Part shown: piece after piece, positions 17,611 to 26,390 of the stretch
Numbering within the stretch: the first letter of the stretch is position 1
How the letters are laid out: each line of letters opens with the position of its first letter
Assembly: GCA_963788085.1 (NCBI GenBank)
Contig: CAWBFS010000016.1
Span: forward strand, 1-64,000
DNA: 64,000 bases
Reading direction: 5' to 3'
Source: AP-15 sp963788085
Lineage (GTDB): Bacteria; Pseudomonadota; Alphaproteobacteria; ATCC43930; CGMCC-115725
Translations under genes and position numbers: made by a program
Notes under the pieces: model-generated
The model's input: only the letters and a program-made list of their open reading frames with translations
Told to the model about the DNA's origin: nothing
Databases searched by the model: none

Positions 17611-17862
17611 ATGGTCGACCCAGGCGTTCCCCCCGATATCGCCGCGATGAGTTTCGAGGATGCGCTTGCCGAGCTCGAGCAGATCGTCCGCCGGCTCGAA
17701 GGCGGCCAGGTCAAGCTCGACGAAGCAATAATGTCTTATGAGCGCGGAGCTCAACTGAAGCGGCATTGCGAAAGAAAGCTGAACGAGGCGCAGCAAAGGG
17801 TGGATCGAATTGTTATCGGCCCCGAGGGCGCCATCGGCGTGGAGCCCGCCAAACTTGACTGA
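17611..17862 (+). CDS. xseB: Exodeoxyribonuclease VII small subunit
   Basis: 83-residue XseB. It partners XseA (not in this window) to degrade single-stranded DNA. The conserved core is SFEDALAELEQIVRRLEGGQVKLDEAI-type, followed by YERGAQLKRHCERKLNEAQQRV, which together cover nearly the whole family profile. An AAGAAAG purine tract precedes the ATG. The ispA gene starts inside its last codons. Confidence 0.96.
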   Translation: MVDPGVPPDIAAMSFEDALAELEQIVRRLEGGQVKLDEAIMSYERGAQLKRHCERKLNEAQQRVDRIVIGPEGAIGVEPAKLD

Positions 17863-18766
17863 AACGACGTGGTCCGAACCGATTTTTTTCCCGCGCGCTT
17901 TGGACGAGGCAGCCAAGCTGACCGACGCTGCATTGGAGCGGCTGCTCGTCGTACCCCCCGGTCTCGAGGCCAGGGTTTATGACGCGATGCGCTACTCGGC
18001 CCTGGCGCCGGGGAAACGGCTGCGACCCTTTCTGGTCCTGGCCGGCGCCGGGCTTTTTGGGGTCGCCCGGCGCTGCGCCCTGCAGGTAGCGGCAGCGATC
18101 GAGATGGTCCACACCTATTCCCTCGTTCATGACGACTTGCCGGCGATGGACAATAGCGATTTGCGCCGCGGCCGCGCGACCTGCCACAAGCAGTTCGACG
18201 AGGCGACGGCGGTTCTCGCCGGAGACGGTCTGTTAACCGCGGCCTTCGGGGTGCTGGCCGATCCGGATACCCACGGGGATCCTGCGGTGCGCTGCGAACT
18301 CGTCTCGGAGCTCGCCACCGCCGCCGGTGCGGCGGGTATGGTCGGCGGGCAGATGATCGATCTAATCGCCGAGCGCCAGACCTTGGACATCGGTGCGATC
18401 ACCCGACTCCAGCGAATGAAGACCGGCGCGCTGATCGCCTTTTCGTGCGAAGCCGGAGCGATTCTCGCCAAGGCGCCTGGTGAAGCCCGGATCGCGCTAC
18501 GCGGCTACGCCCACGATCTGGGGCTTGCCTTCCAAATCGCCGACGATCTTCTCGATGTGGAAGGCTCGGCGGCTGAGACTGGGAAGCCGGTGGGCGCCGA
18601 CGCCGCGGCCGGAAAAGCCACCTTCGTCTCGATACTCGGGGCGGACCGCGCCCGAGCTCAGGCCGAGCTGCTGATTAACCAAGCGGTGGCCCACCTTGAT
18701 TTGTTCGAACAAAGAGCGGAACTTTTACGCGAGGCGGCGCGATTCGTGATAACCCGCCGTACGTGA
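17855..18766 (+). CDS. ispA: Polyprenyl synthetase (farnesyl/geranyl diphosphate synthase)
   Basis: About 303 residues. It condenses isopentenyl diphosphate with allylic diphosphates to give farnesyl diphosphate for quinones, undecaprenol and hopanoids. Both aspartate-rich motifs are visible: the first in VHDDLPAMDNSDLRRG and the second in FQIADDLLDVEG; GKRLRP and KTGALIAF are also conserved. No ATG fits the N-terminus; a TTG at 17855, overlapping the last 8 nt of xseB, gives MTETTWSEPIFF and is my choice. The dxs gene follows with an overlap or 11-nt gap depending on its start. Confidence 0.94.
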   Translation: MTETTWSEPIFFPRALDEAAKLTDAALERLLVVPPGLEARVYDAMRYSALAPGKRLRPFLVLAGAGLFGVARRCALQVAAAIEMVHTYSLVHDDLPAMDNSDLRRGRATCHKQFDEATAVLAGDGLLTAAFGVLADPDTHGDPAVRCELVSELATAAGAAGMVGGQMIDLIAERQTLDIGAITRLQRMKTGALIAFSCEAGAILAKAPGEARIALRGYAHDLGLAFQIADDLLDVEGSAAETGKPVGADAAAGKATFVSILGADRARAQAELLINQAVAHLDLFEQRAELLREAARFVITRRT

Positions 18767-18777
18767 GGAGCGCAGAA

Positions 18778-20718
18778 TTGGATTCAAACCCAACACGCCC
18801 GATTTCCAATCGGACGCCGTTGCTCGACCAGATCGATGTTCCGGCTGATCTGCGCAAGCTGCGGGAAGAAGATCTGCGGCAGCTCGCCGACGAGTTGCGC
18901 GCGGAACTGATCGATGCGGTTTCGATCACCGGCGGTCATTTCGGCGCCAGCCTCGGGGTCGTCGAGCTGACTGTGGCGCTGCACTACGTCTTCGACACGC
19001 CGCATGACCGGCTCATTTGGGACGTCGGTCATCAGGCATATCCGCATAAGATCCTGACGGGCCGGCGCGACCGTATCCGCACGATCCGGCAGGGCGGCGG
19101 GCTTTCGGGTTTCACGAAACGGTCGGAGAGTGAATACGACCCGTTCGGCGCCGCGCACGCTTCGACCTCGATTTCCTCCGCGCTCGGCATGGCCGTCGCC
19201 CGCGACTTCCGCGGCGAGCAGCGCAACGTCATCGCTGTGATCGGCGACAGCGCGATGAGCGGGGGGATGGCCTACGAGGCGATGAACAACGCCGGGGCGA
19301 TGGATTCGCGGCTGATCGTCATTCTCAACGACAACGACATGTCGATCGCGCCGGCGGTAGGCGCGATGAGCGCCTATCTGTCGCGCCTGCTGTCTTCGAA
19401 GTCCTTCATGTCGCTGCGCCACATCGCCAAGGAGGTGGCGCGCCACTTCCCGAAGCCGCTCGAAGATGCGGCGCGCCGAGCCGAGGAATACGCCCGTGGC
19501 TTTGTCACCGGCGGGACATTGTTCGAGGAACTCGGCTTTTACTATGTCGGCCCGATCGACGGCCACAACATCGATCATCTACTGCCGGTCCTGAAGAACG
19601 TCCGCGACAGCCAGGAACCGGGACCAGTGCTGATCCACGCAGTGACCGAAAAGGGCCACGGCTATCTGTCGGCCGAGCAGGCCGAGGACAAGTGGCACAG
19701 CGTCGCAAAATTCGATGTCGTCACCGGCGCCCAAGTGAAATCGAAGTCGACCGCGCCTTCCTATACTAGCGTGTTCGCCAAATCGCTGATCAAAGAGGCC
19801 GAGGCCGATGACCGTATCGTCGCGATCACCGCGGCGATGCCGTCGGGAACCGGGCTCAACCTGTTCGGCGACAAATTTCCGAAGCGGTGCTTCGACGTCG
19901 GCATCGCCGAACAACACGCGGTGACATTCGCCGCCGGCCTTGCCGCCGAGGGCATGAAGCCCTTCGCCGCGATCTACTCCACCTTCCTGCAGCGCGCCTA
20001 CGACCAGGTCGTCCACGACGTCGCGATCCAGAAATTGCCGGTGCGCTTTGCCATCGACCGCGCCGGTCTGGTCGGGAATGACGGCCAGACTCATGCGGGC
20101 TCCTTCGATGTAACCTATCTCGGCTGCCTGCCCGGGTTCGTCATTATGGCTGCGGGCGACGAAGCCGACCTTTTCCACATGGTGGCGACCTGCGCGGCGA
20201 TTGACGACGCGCCCTCGGCGGTGCGCTATCCGCGCGGCGACGGCATCGGCGTGCGGCTGCCGGAGCGGGGTGTGCCGCTCGAGATAGGTCGTGGCCGCAT
20301 CATGCGCGAGGGCACTAAAATAGCGCTTTTGAATCTGGGTGGGCGCCTTACGGAATGCATGAAAGCGGCGCAGGAGCTCGGCACATATGGGCTGTCGACG
20401 ACGGTCGCCGATGCGCGTTTTGCCAAGCCCCTCGACACCGAGCTGATCAATCGCCTGGCGCGCGAGCACGAGGTCATGGTTACGGTCGAGGAGGGGGCGA
20501 TCGGCGGCTTTGGTAGCCACGTTCTGCACCACCTCGCGATGACCGGGATGCTCGACCACGGGGTGAAGATCCGCACGATGGTGCTGCCCGATGTCTTTCT
20601 CGACCACGATTCCCCGCAGGCGCAATATGACCAGGCGGGGCTCAACGCCCGCCACATTGTAGCAATGGCGCTGTCGGCGCTCGGCCGCGAACTCACCGAG
20701 CAGCCGGCCCGCGCCTAG
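18778..20718 (+). CDS. dxs: 1-deoxy-D-xylulose-5-phosphate synthase
   Basis: First enzyme of the MEP isoprenoid pathway: ThDP-dependent condensation of pyruvate and glyceraldehyde 3-phosphate. About 646 residues. Seen: TGGHFGASLGVVELTVALHY, the ThDP motif GDSAMSGGMAYEAMNNAG ending NDNDMSI, PIDGHNID, and the transketolase central/C-terminal domains (DVGIAEQHAVTFAAGLA, DRAGLVGNDGQTHAG). A TTG at 18778 with AGGAG seven nt upstream is preferred over the GTG at 18763 that overlaps the ispA stop. Intact, in operon with xseB and ispA, so the window carries two linked steps of isoprenoid synthesis. Confidence 0.97.
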   Translation: MDSNPTRPISNRTPLLDQIDVPADLRKLREEDLRQLADELRAELIDAVSITGGHFGASLGVVELTVALHYVFDTPHDRLIWDVGHQAYPHKILTGRRDRIRTIRQGGGLSGFTKRSESEYDPFGAAHASTSISSALGMAVARDFRGEQRNVIAVIGDSAMSGGMAYEAMNNAGAMDSRLIVILNDNDMSIAPAVGAMSAYLSRLLSSKSFMSLRHIAKEVARHFPKPLEDAARRAEEYARGFVTGGTLFEELGFYYVGPIDGHNIDHLLPVLKNVRDSQEPGPVLIHAVTEKGHGYLSAEQAEDKWHSVAKFDVVTGAQVKSKSTAPSYTSVFAKSLIKEAEADDRIVAITAAMPSGTGLNLFGDKFPKRCFDVGIAEQHAVTFAAGLAAEGMKPFAAIYSTFLQRAYDQVVHDVAIQKLPVRFAIDRAGLVGNDGQTHAGSFDVTYLGCLPGFVIMAAGDEADLFHMVATCAAIDDAPSAVRYPRGDGIGVRLPERGVPLEIGRGRIMREGTKIALLNLGGRLTECMKAAQELGTYGLSTTVADARFAKPLDTELINRLAREHEVMVTVEEGAIGGFGSHVLHHLAMTGMLDHGVKIRTMVLPDVFLDHDSPQAQYDQAGLNARHIVAMALSALGRELTEQPARA

Positions 20719-20946
20719 CCCGGGTCGTGATCCTTCATTTCCGCGAAAGCGCAGGGCTGCCCGGGGCAAATTTGCGGGTCGGATCAAGCGAGGAAATCGG
20801 CCGGGCCAACTTCTTCTTGGCCGGCTTGGCCCGGCCACGCCTCGGCATCTGAAACAAAGGCGTGGATGCGCGGATCAAGTCCGCGCAAGACGACTTGGGG
20901 TTGATCCCTCCGGGGCGCCCCCCAGGTGAGGGTGCCTATAAGCGGA

Positions 20947-21747
20947 TCACCGGCCCTTGAACGCCGGCTTGCGTTTTTCCATGAAAGCGGTGCGGCCCTC
21001 GGCGTAATCCTGGCTGGCGAAGCACTCGTCGACCAAGCGCTTGCACAGTGCCAAGTCGCGAGTCGACTCGTCCTTGAGCGCCTCGCGGACGGCGACCTTG
21101 GCTGCACGCACGGTCAGCGGCGCGTTGTGCGCGATCATCGCGCAATAATTGTCGACATACGCCTCCAACTCGCCGTCCGGCACCACTTGGTTCACGAGGC
21201 CCATGCGCAACGCCTCCTCGGCGGTGAACTGGCGCGCGGTAAAGAAGATCTCGCGGGCATGGGCCGGGCCGACCAGGTCGATCAGCTTCTTGATGCCGTC
21301 ATAGGCGTAGCCGAGACCGAGCTTGGCCGCGGGAATGCCAAATTTCGAGTTCTCGGCGGCAATCCGCATGTCGCAGGCAAGAGCGGTGCCGACACCGCCG
21401 CCGATGCAGTAGCCGCGGATCATCGCGATGGTCGGCTTCAGGGTTTCCTGCAGGCGCATCCGCGCGCCTTCCGAAATCTTCGAATAGGCGGCAGCCGCTT
21501 CTTCGGAGGCGCGCCGCTCCTTGAATTCGGAAATGTCGGCGCCGGAGACGAAAGCCCGGCCACCCGCTCCACTGACGACGATGACCCGGATCGCGTCGTC
21601 GCGCTCGAAATCATCGATGATATGCGTCACCGCTTCCCACATTTCGAGCGAGACCGCGTTGTGCCGCGCCGGGTTGTTGAAGATCAGGCGGCCAATACCG
21701 TCCGCCTTCTCGGCGATCATCTTGCTGGTGATGGGCTGGTCGAGCAT
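20947..21747 (-). CDS. Enoyl-CoA hydratase/isomerase family protein
   Basis: A 266-residue crotonase-fold enzyme. The oxyanion-hole motifs are VVSGAGGRAFVSGADISEF and IAMIRGYCIGGGVGTALACDMRIA; the LGYAYDGIKKL stretch and the acidic catalytic positions are roughly as in hydratases, although the second Glu region (AAKLGLGYA) differs from the canonical PEIxLG. It is the last gene of a four-gene minus-strand operon, 12 nt after the CoA transferase gene. Substrate not deducible. Confidence 0.9.
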   Translation of the reverse strand: MLDQPITSKMIAEKADGIGRLIFNNPARHNAVSLEMWEAVTHIIDDFERDDAIRVIVVSGAGGRAFVSGADISEFKERRASEEAAAAYSKISEGARMRLQETLKPTIAMIRGYCIGGGVGTALACDMRIAAENSKFGIPAAKLGLGYAYDGIKKLIDLVGPAHAREIFFTARQFTAEEALRMGLVNQVVPDGELEAYVDNYCAMIAHNAPLTVRAAKVAVREALKDESTRDLALCKRLVDECFASQDYAEGRTAFMEKRKPAFKGR

Positions 21748-21759
21748 GGGTTTCGCTCC

Positions 21760-22948
21760 TTAAACGACTTCGCGGGCGCGCAGCTCGGCGATCGCCGCGT
21801 CGTTGTAGCCGAGCCCGCGCAATATCTCCTCGGTATGCTGGCCGAGATCGGGGGTCGGCCGCAGTTTTGCGGGCTCCGGGGTGCGGGTCATGTTGATCGC
21901 CTGGCCCACCACTTTGATCGGCCCGAGCTTCGGATGATCGACGGGACGGGCCATTTCGAGGTGCTGGACCTGCGGGTCGGCAAAGGTCTGGTCGATCGTA
22001 TAAATCGGCCCGCACGGCACACCGACCTCGTTCATCAACTCGACCCAATAGGCGGACGGGCGCTTCTTGGTGATTTCGCCGATCCGTTCGTTGAGCGCCT
22101 TGCGGTTCTTTGAGCGTTGTGCGCCGGTCGCATAATCGGGATCGTCCAGCAACGCCATCGCATCGGCCGCCTCGCAGAAGCGGCGGAACATGTGGTCGCC
22201 TGAAGCGGCGATGTTGATCTGCCCGTCCGAGGTCGGGAAGACGCCGGTCGGGATGCCGGTCGGATGGTCGTTGCCGGCCTGCTTGGCGACCTCGCCAGCA
22301 ATCAGCCAGCGTGAGGCCTGGAAGTCGAGCATGAAGATCTGCGCCTCGAGCAATGAGGTGTGGACCCATTGCCCGACGCCGCTCGTTTCGCGCTCGATCA
22401 GCGCCATCATCATTGCCTGCGCGAGCAACAGACCGGCGCAGAGATCGTCGATCGGGATGCCGACCCGCACCGGCCCATGGCCCGGCAAGCCGGTAATCGA
22501 CATAAGCCCGCCCATGCCCTGGGCGATCTGGTCGACACCAGGCCGCTTCGCATAAGGCCCGCTCTGGCCGAACCCGGAAATGCTGCCGTAGACGATGCGC
22601 GGATTGACCTTCTTGACCGAACTCGTAATCGACGCCGAGGCGGTATTTTACCTCGGAGCGGAAATTCTCGACGATGACGTCAGCCTTCTCCGCCAGCTTA
22701 AAAAAGATTGCCTTGCCTTCCTCGGTCTTCAGGTTGAGCGTCAGGCTGCGCTTGTTGCGGTGCAGGTTCTGGAAATCAAACCCGTCGCGCCGCGAGCCGG
22801 TGACATCGCCTCTGGCCTCGCCCGGCTGCTCGATCTTGATCACATTGGCGCCCCAATCGGCGAACTGGCGGACCGCAGTCGGCCCGGCCCGGGCATGACA
22901 CAGATCGAGAACGGTGTAGCGGGCGAGAGGCAGCGATCCGATGCTCAC
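21760..22948 (-). pseudogene. Class III (CaiB/BaiF) CoA transferase, one frame break
   Basis: Family III enzymes move CoA between carboxylic acids through an aspartyl-CoA intermediate. N-terminal half: YTVLDLCHARAGPTAVRQFADWGANVIKIEQPG and FDFQNLHRNKRSLTLNLK, including the segment VIVENFR. The frame is lost near 22617, where one extra G in TTCGGTC separates YEF from VKKVNPRIVYGSISGFGQSGPYAKRPG. The rest then reads cleanly (GMGGLMSITG, LDDPDYATG, GPIYTIDQTFADPQ) to the stop at 21760. Total about 395 residues, normal for the family. It lies between a ThDP decarboxylase pair and an enoyl-CoA hydratase. Confidence 0.88.
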
Positions 22949-23012
22949 AACGAGGTTCCTTTGGTCTTGGTGGAGTCAGTTGCCGAACTTACACCCGCCG
23001 CGCGCGGCAAGG

Positions 23013-23612
23013 TCAAGTATCCGCGCCGATCGCGCGACGGAAGCGGTTCTTGAGGAAGACGCCGTCGCGGGGCGGCAGAACGCGCGGCGGTTCGTCCGCG
23101 CGGATCGCGACGCGTGCGAACAGACTGGCCGCCGAATTGTGGAGTTGGGCAGCGAATTCGCGCAACCCGACTTCGTCGTTGATGTCGAAAGCCTGCTTGA
23201 AGCCGCAGGCCCGGGCGACTTCGACCAGCGAGACACCCTCAGCGGTATGGCTCGCCTGCATGCCGGTTTCGCCGTAATGACCGTTGTCGAAGACGGCAAT
23301 CGCCAGGTTTGGCGGGCCCTGCACGCCGATGGTTGCGAGCGCGCCGAGCCCCATCAGCATCTCACCGTCGCCGGTGACGACGAGAATGCGGCGTTCCGGC
23401 CGAGCGATCGCCAGCCCCAGTCCGACCATCGCCGCCGCTCCCATGGCACCCCAGAGATAGAAATTGCGATCATCGTCGGTGACCGAAGCGGCATCCCAGG
23501 TCGTCGAGCCGAGCCCGGTGACGAGCAGCAGATCGCCGCGATTTTCGAGCAGGATGCGGATTGCCGCGCGGCGGGCGAGACGCTGATCAAGTCGGGGCTC
23601 GTTCGAGATCAT
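23013..23612 (-). CDS. ThDP-dependent decarboxylase, beta subunit (sulfopyruvate/phosphonopyruvate decarboxylase type)
   Basis: 199 residues carrying the ThDP-pyrophosphate domain alone: LVTGLGSTTWDA at the start, FYLWGAMGAAAMVGLGLA, then the ThDP/Mg motif VVTGDGEMLMGLGALATI ending FDNGHYGETG. Proteins split this way form heterodimers with a separate alpha subunit, as in ComD/ComE sulfopyruvate decarboxylase and related phosphonopyruvate decarboxylases. The start at 23612 is preferred because its ATG overlaps the alpha stop (ATGA). The 2-oxo acid substrate is not fixed by the sequence. Confidence 0.88.
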   Translation of the reverse strand: MISNEPRLDQRLARRAAIRILLENRGDLLLVTGLGSTTWDAASVTDDDRNFYLWGAMGAAAMVGLGLAIARPERRILVVTGDGEMLMGLGALATIGVQGPPNLAIAVFDNGHYGETGMQASHTAEGVSLVEVARACGFKQAFDINDEVGLREFAAQLHNSAASLFARVAIRADEPPRVLPPRDGVFLKNRFRRAIGADT

Positions 23613-24145
23613 TTCACCCACCGTTTTGCGCCGATGAGCCGTTGCGACAGCAGTACCGCCGTTGCGAGATCCCCGTTGAAGGCGATATCGAGCGCGGCGG
23701 CGACCGTCTCAGCGGCGTCTTCGGGCCGGTCGACCCGGTAGACGAGAACATCGCACAGTTCGAGAGCCGCCTGGGTCCGAGACCCCATCGGCACCTGCCA
23801 GGGATTGAATTCGGCCCACTCGCCGCGCATCGTCACCAGCATCGTAAGCGGGAAGCGGCAGGTTTTGGTCATCGACAGCATGTTGATGCAGTTGCCGACC
23901 CCGCTCGACTGCATCAACAAGGCCCCGCGCTGACCACCGAGCCACGCGCCGGCGAGCAGCCCCACCCCCTCCTCTTCGCTCGTCAGCGGTACCGCGCGGA
24001 TTTCCGGATCGTCTCGGCACAACTCGATCAATCGCGCATGCCCGGCATCCGGGACGTAGCCAACCTGCTGAATTTCGGCGGCCTTCAGCGCCGCGAAGAT
24101 CTCTTCCCGCCAGTCGGAGCCTTCCGCCGCCGTGGGTTCGCGCAT
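23609..24145 (-). CDS. ThDP-dependent decarboxylase, alpha subunit (sulfopyruvate/phosphonopyruvate decarboxylase type)
   Basis: 178 residues forming the N-terminal ThDP domain of a split decarboxylase: QVGYVPDAGHARLIELC, PLTSEEEGVGLLAGAWLGG (the Glu that activates ThDP lies in this region) and QSSGVGNCINMLSM, then TMRGEWAEFNPWQVPMG. It is the first gene of the operon and shares an ATGA overlap with the beta subunit gene. Downstream CoA transferase and enoyl-CoA hydratase suggest that the aldehyde or acid product enters a CoA-ester pathway; this is inference. Confidence 0.88.
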   Translation of the reverse strand: MREPTAAEGSDWREEIFAALKAAEIQQVGYVPDAGHARLIELCRDDPEIRAVPLTSEEEGVGLLAGAWLGGQRGALLMQSSGVGNCINMLSMTKTCRFPLTMLVTMRGEWAEFNPWQVPMGSRTQAALELCDVLVYRVDRPEDAAETVAAALDIAFNGDLATAVLLSQRLIGAKRWVK

Positions 24146-24237
24146 GCTGGAATCTTCCCGCCACTCCGAGATGGCAAACCTAGCACGATCCCTATCTTCA
24201 TTGAATTCCAACACCGGATCGTCCATACGGGTGAGCC

Positions 24238-24495
24238 GTGAGCGAAGAGCCCGATGACTTGGTCCTCGTTTACCTGCGCAGGATCGACACGAAAGTCGAT
24301 CGGCTGACGGATGATGTGCAGGATCTCAAGCACCGAATGAGGTCGCTAGAGGGGCAAGTCGCCGGGCTGCGCAGCGAAACCGCGAGCATCCGCGGGACAT
24401 GGCGGGCGGCGATGTCTCTGAGGATCGACCGCATCGAAACCCGGCTCGATCGGATCGAGCGGCGGCTCGACCTCGTAGCTGCACCTACAGCTTAG
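24238..24495 (+). CDS. Small coiled-coil protein, 85 residues
   Basis: Not a named family to me. From residue 13 to 80 the heptad pattern is strong (IDTKVDRLTDDVQDLKHRMRSLEGQV, then MSLRIDRIETRLDRIERRLDLV), predicting one continuous coiled coil. There is no membrane segment. GTG start. Similar short proteins are widespread in alphaproteobacteria as conserved hypotheticals. Divergent from the ThDP alpha gene and tail-to-tail with the citrate synthase gene, so it is probably transcribed alone. Confidence 0.6.
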   Translation: MSEEPDDLVLVYLRRIDTKVDRLTDDVQDLKHRMRSLEGQVAGLRSETASIRGTWRAAMSLRIDRIETRLDRIERRLDLVAAPTA

Positions 24496-24496
24496 T

Positions 24497-25680
24497 TCAG
24501 GAACCCTCCGCAGGCTGCGGGCCGGTATAGCGCGCACGGGGGCGGATCAGGATGCCGCTCTCGTATTGCTCGATCGCGTGGGCGATCCAGCCGACGGTGC
24601 GGCCGGTGATGAAGATTGCGAGCGCCGCGTTCCGCGGCAGGCCCAGCGAGGTGGCGGCCGCGGCGAGGGCAAAATCGACATTCGGGTGACGCCCGGTCAG
24701 GCGCGTACCCGCGGCAGCTGCGCTTTCGATGAGGGCGCGGGCTTCCGGTGATGTCCGCGTGATGGCCGTCAGGATCGTTGTCGCGCGCGGGTCGCCGGCC
24801 GGATAGAGGAAATGACCAAAACCCGGCAGATCTTCGCCGCGCGCGAGACGGCCGGCCATCACGGTCATCGCATCGCCGCCTCGGGCGAGTTCGGCAAACA
24901 GCGCCTCGGCGCGGGCCGAGGCGCCCCCATGACGCCGGCCGGAGAGGGCGCCGAGCGCCGCCGACACCACCGCGTAGGGCGTGGCACCGGTCGAGGCGAC
25001 GCAGCGCGCGACAAAGGTCGATGCATTGAGTTCGTGATCGGCGATCAAGCACAAGGCAGCGCCGCAGAATTTCCGCTCCCGCCTGATCCAATCTCCAGGC
25101 CGCGGCGAGCCGGCGGTGAACGGGTTCGGGCAAAGACGGCAGGAGGGCGACGCTCGCGGCGAGCACGCGCAGAATCCGCCGCCCGGTGCGGATCACGCCG
25201 GTTCGGGTCAGGTCGACCGCCGGCAGATCCTTGTCTGCCACGGCGGCGAGATTTATTTGACAGCGCTCGATCAGACCGGATGCCGAGATGTCACCGGGGA
25301 AGGCGTCGGGGCGGCCGTCATCCAATTCGGCGCCTTCCTCGGCGCGCCAGAGCAGGGTGGCGACATCCTCGAGCGTGGCCTCCTCGGAGAGGCGGATCGC
25401 ATCTTTCCCCCGGTAGAACAGGCGGCCGTTCTCGATCAGGCAGATCGACGAGCCGATCACCGGCATCAGCGCCTCGGATTCGGCTGCTGCGGGCCGGCCT
25501 CTCACCCTCGCGCGTGGCCAGCAGGGCCTCGACATCCTCTACCCGGTAACGCCGCTCTCGGCTGCCCGGCAGGCTGACCGACTGCAGCCGGCCGCGGCTG
25601 ACATAGGCATAGAGCGTATCGAGCTTGATCCCCAGCCGCTCGGCGGCCTGTCGCGCGGTGAGCAGATCGAAATCGGCCAT
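24497..25680 (-). pseudogene. Citrate synthase family protein with N-terminal helix-turn-helix, two frame breaks
   Basis: An N-terminal MerR/excisionase-type DNA-binding domain (residues about 5-55: LLTARQAAERLGIKLDTLYAYVSRGRLQSV, then RRYRVEDVEALLA) is followed by a citrate synthase fold. The latter shows the active-site segment ADHELNAS and the second block PGFGHFLYPAGDPRA. Frames break near 25505 (one extra G) and near 25065 (one missing base before GAALCLIADHEL). Start MADFDLL at 25680. Combined length about 395 residues. HTH-fused citrate synthase-like proteins are known, but what they make or sense is unclear. Divergent from a cupin, with an inverted repeat in between. Confidence 0.8.
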
Positions 25681-25686
25681 ATTAGG

Positions 25687-25707
25687 TTGATTGATACCGA
25701 CAATCAA
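25687..25707. promoter_or_regulatory. Perfect inverted repeat, candidate operator
   Basis: TTGATTG-ATACCGA-CAATCAA, 7-bp perfect arms with a 7-nt centre. It lies 7 nt upstream of the HTH-citrate synthase start codon and immediately before the -35 of the opposite promoter. Position makes it a likely binding site for the helix-turn-helix domain encoded beside it (inferred). Confidence 0.5.
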
Positions 25708-25709
25708 GG

Positions 25710-25738
25710 TTGACAGACTTGAGATATGCCCGTCTATT
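25710..25738 (+). promoter_or_regulatory. Sigma-70-like promoter for the short ORF and cupin
   Basis: TTGACA at 25710-25715, 17-nt spacer, TCTATT at 25733-25738. The -35 is consensus and the -10 matches four of six positions. It points at the 17-codon ORF at 25762. Confidence 0.5.
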
Positions 25739-25761
25739 CAACCTCTCTATCGGAGGAAGCC

Positions 25762-25815
25762 ATGTCTGCAATGCTAAAACTCGACCCGCTGAGCGCACAA
25801 ACTCTCGTTGGCTGA
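25762..25815 (+). CDS. 17-codon ORF upstream of the cupin (possible leader peptide)
   Basis: Encodes MSAMLKLDPLSAQTLVG. It has a strong Shine-Dalgarno (GGAGGAAG, six nt before the ATG), better than most in this window. Its stop is followed after 3 nt by the AAGGAG site of the cupin gene. It may be a real small protein, a leader coupling translation to the cupin, or the remains of a longer gene. No family recognised. Confidence 0.4.
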   Translation: MSAMLKLDPLSAQTLVG

Positions 25816-25832
25816 ATTAAGGAGCAAGTCCC

Positions 25833-26318
25833 ATGAAAAAACGGATCGATATGTCCGCGCTGACCTCGGTCGTCGGCACCCTTTACCCGTCGCCATACGA
25901 CGTGCCGTGCCGCCCGCGTGAGCGCACCAAGCTCGGCGACGCCGCCGGGCTGACGCAATTCGGAGTGAACCTGCTTCGACTGCCGCCGGGCGCGTGGTCG
26001 AGCCAGCGTCATTGGCATACCCGCGAGGACGAGTTCGTCTATGTCCTCTCCGGCGAGGTGGTGCTCGTTACCGACGGCGAGGAAGAGGTCCTGCGCGCCG
26101 GCGACTCGGCCGGGTTCCGGGCCGGAGACACCAACGGGCACTGCCTTCAAAACCGCTCGGGCGATGACGCCCGGGTGCTCGAAATCGGCACTCGTGTTCC
26201 CGGCGACTCGGCGTTTTATCCGGATATCGATATGGTTGCGCCGGCCGATGGCAAGCCCGCCATCTACACCCGCCGCGATGGCACACCCTACCCGGACATC
26301 AGACGGCGTGGCCCCTGA
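25833..26318 (+). CDS. Cupin domain protein
   Basis: 161 residues, single beta-barrel cupin. The metal-binding motif 1 is HWHTREDEFVYVLSGEVVL (His, His, Glu) and motif 2 is GDTNGHCLQNRSGDDARVLEIGT (His). No signal peptide. AAGGAG lies just before the ATG. It probably forms one transcript with the 17-codon ORF and is divergent from the HTH-citrate synthase gene. Proteins of this size are often sugar-binding or isomerase-like cupins; the function is not determined. Confidence 0.88.
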   Translation: MKKRIDMSALTSVVGTLYPSPYDVPCRPRERTKLGDAAGLTQFGVNLLRLPPGAWSSQRHWHTREDEFVYVLSGEVVLVTDGEEEVLRAGDSAGFRAGDTNGHCLQNRSGDDARVLEIGTRVPGDSAFYPDIDMVAPADGKPAIYTRRDGTPYPDIRRRGP

Positions 26319-26390
26319 GCGCATTGCAGAACAGCGAATTCTCGGCATCGTGATAGACTGACGCGGGCGGCAACAGTATCGGAGTCGGAA

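Noticed and set aside
19579..20838. 419-codon minus-strand frame across dxs
   Set aside because: dxs is full length and conserved on the plus strand; the antisense product resembles nothing.
20870..20946. Short GC-rich palindromic sequence downstream of dxs as an RNA gene
   Set aside because: It looks like common intergenic repeat sequence of high-GC alphaproteobacteria; no defined fold or promoter supports an RNA.
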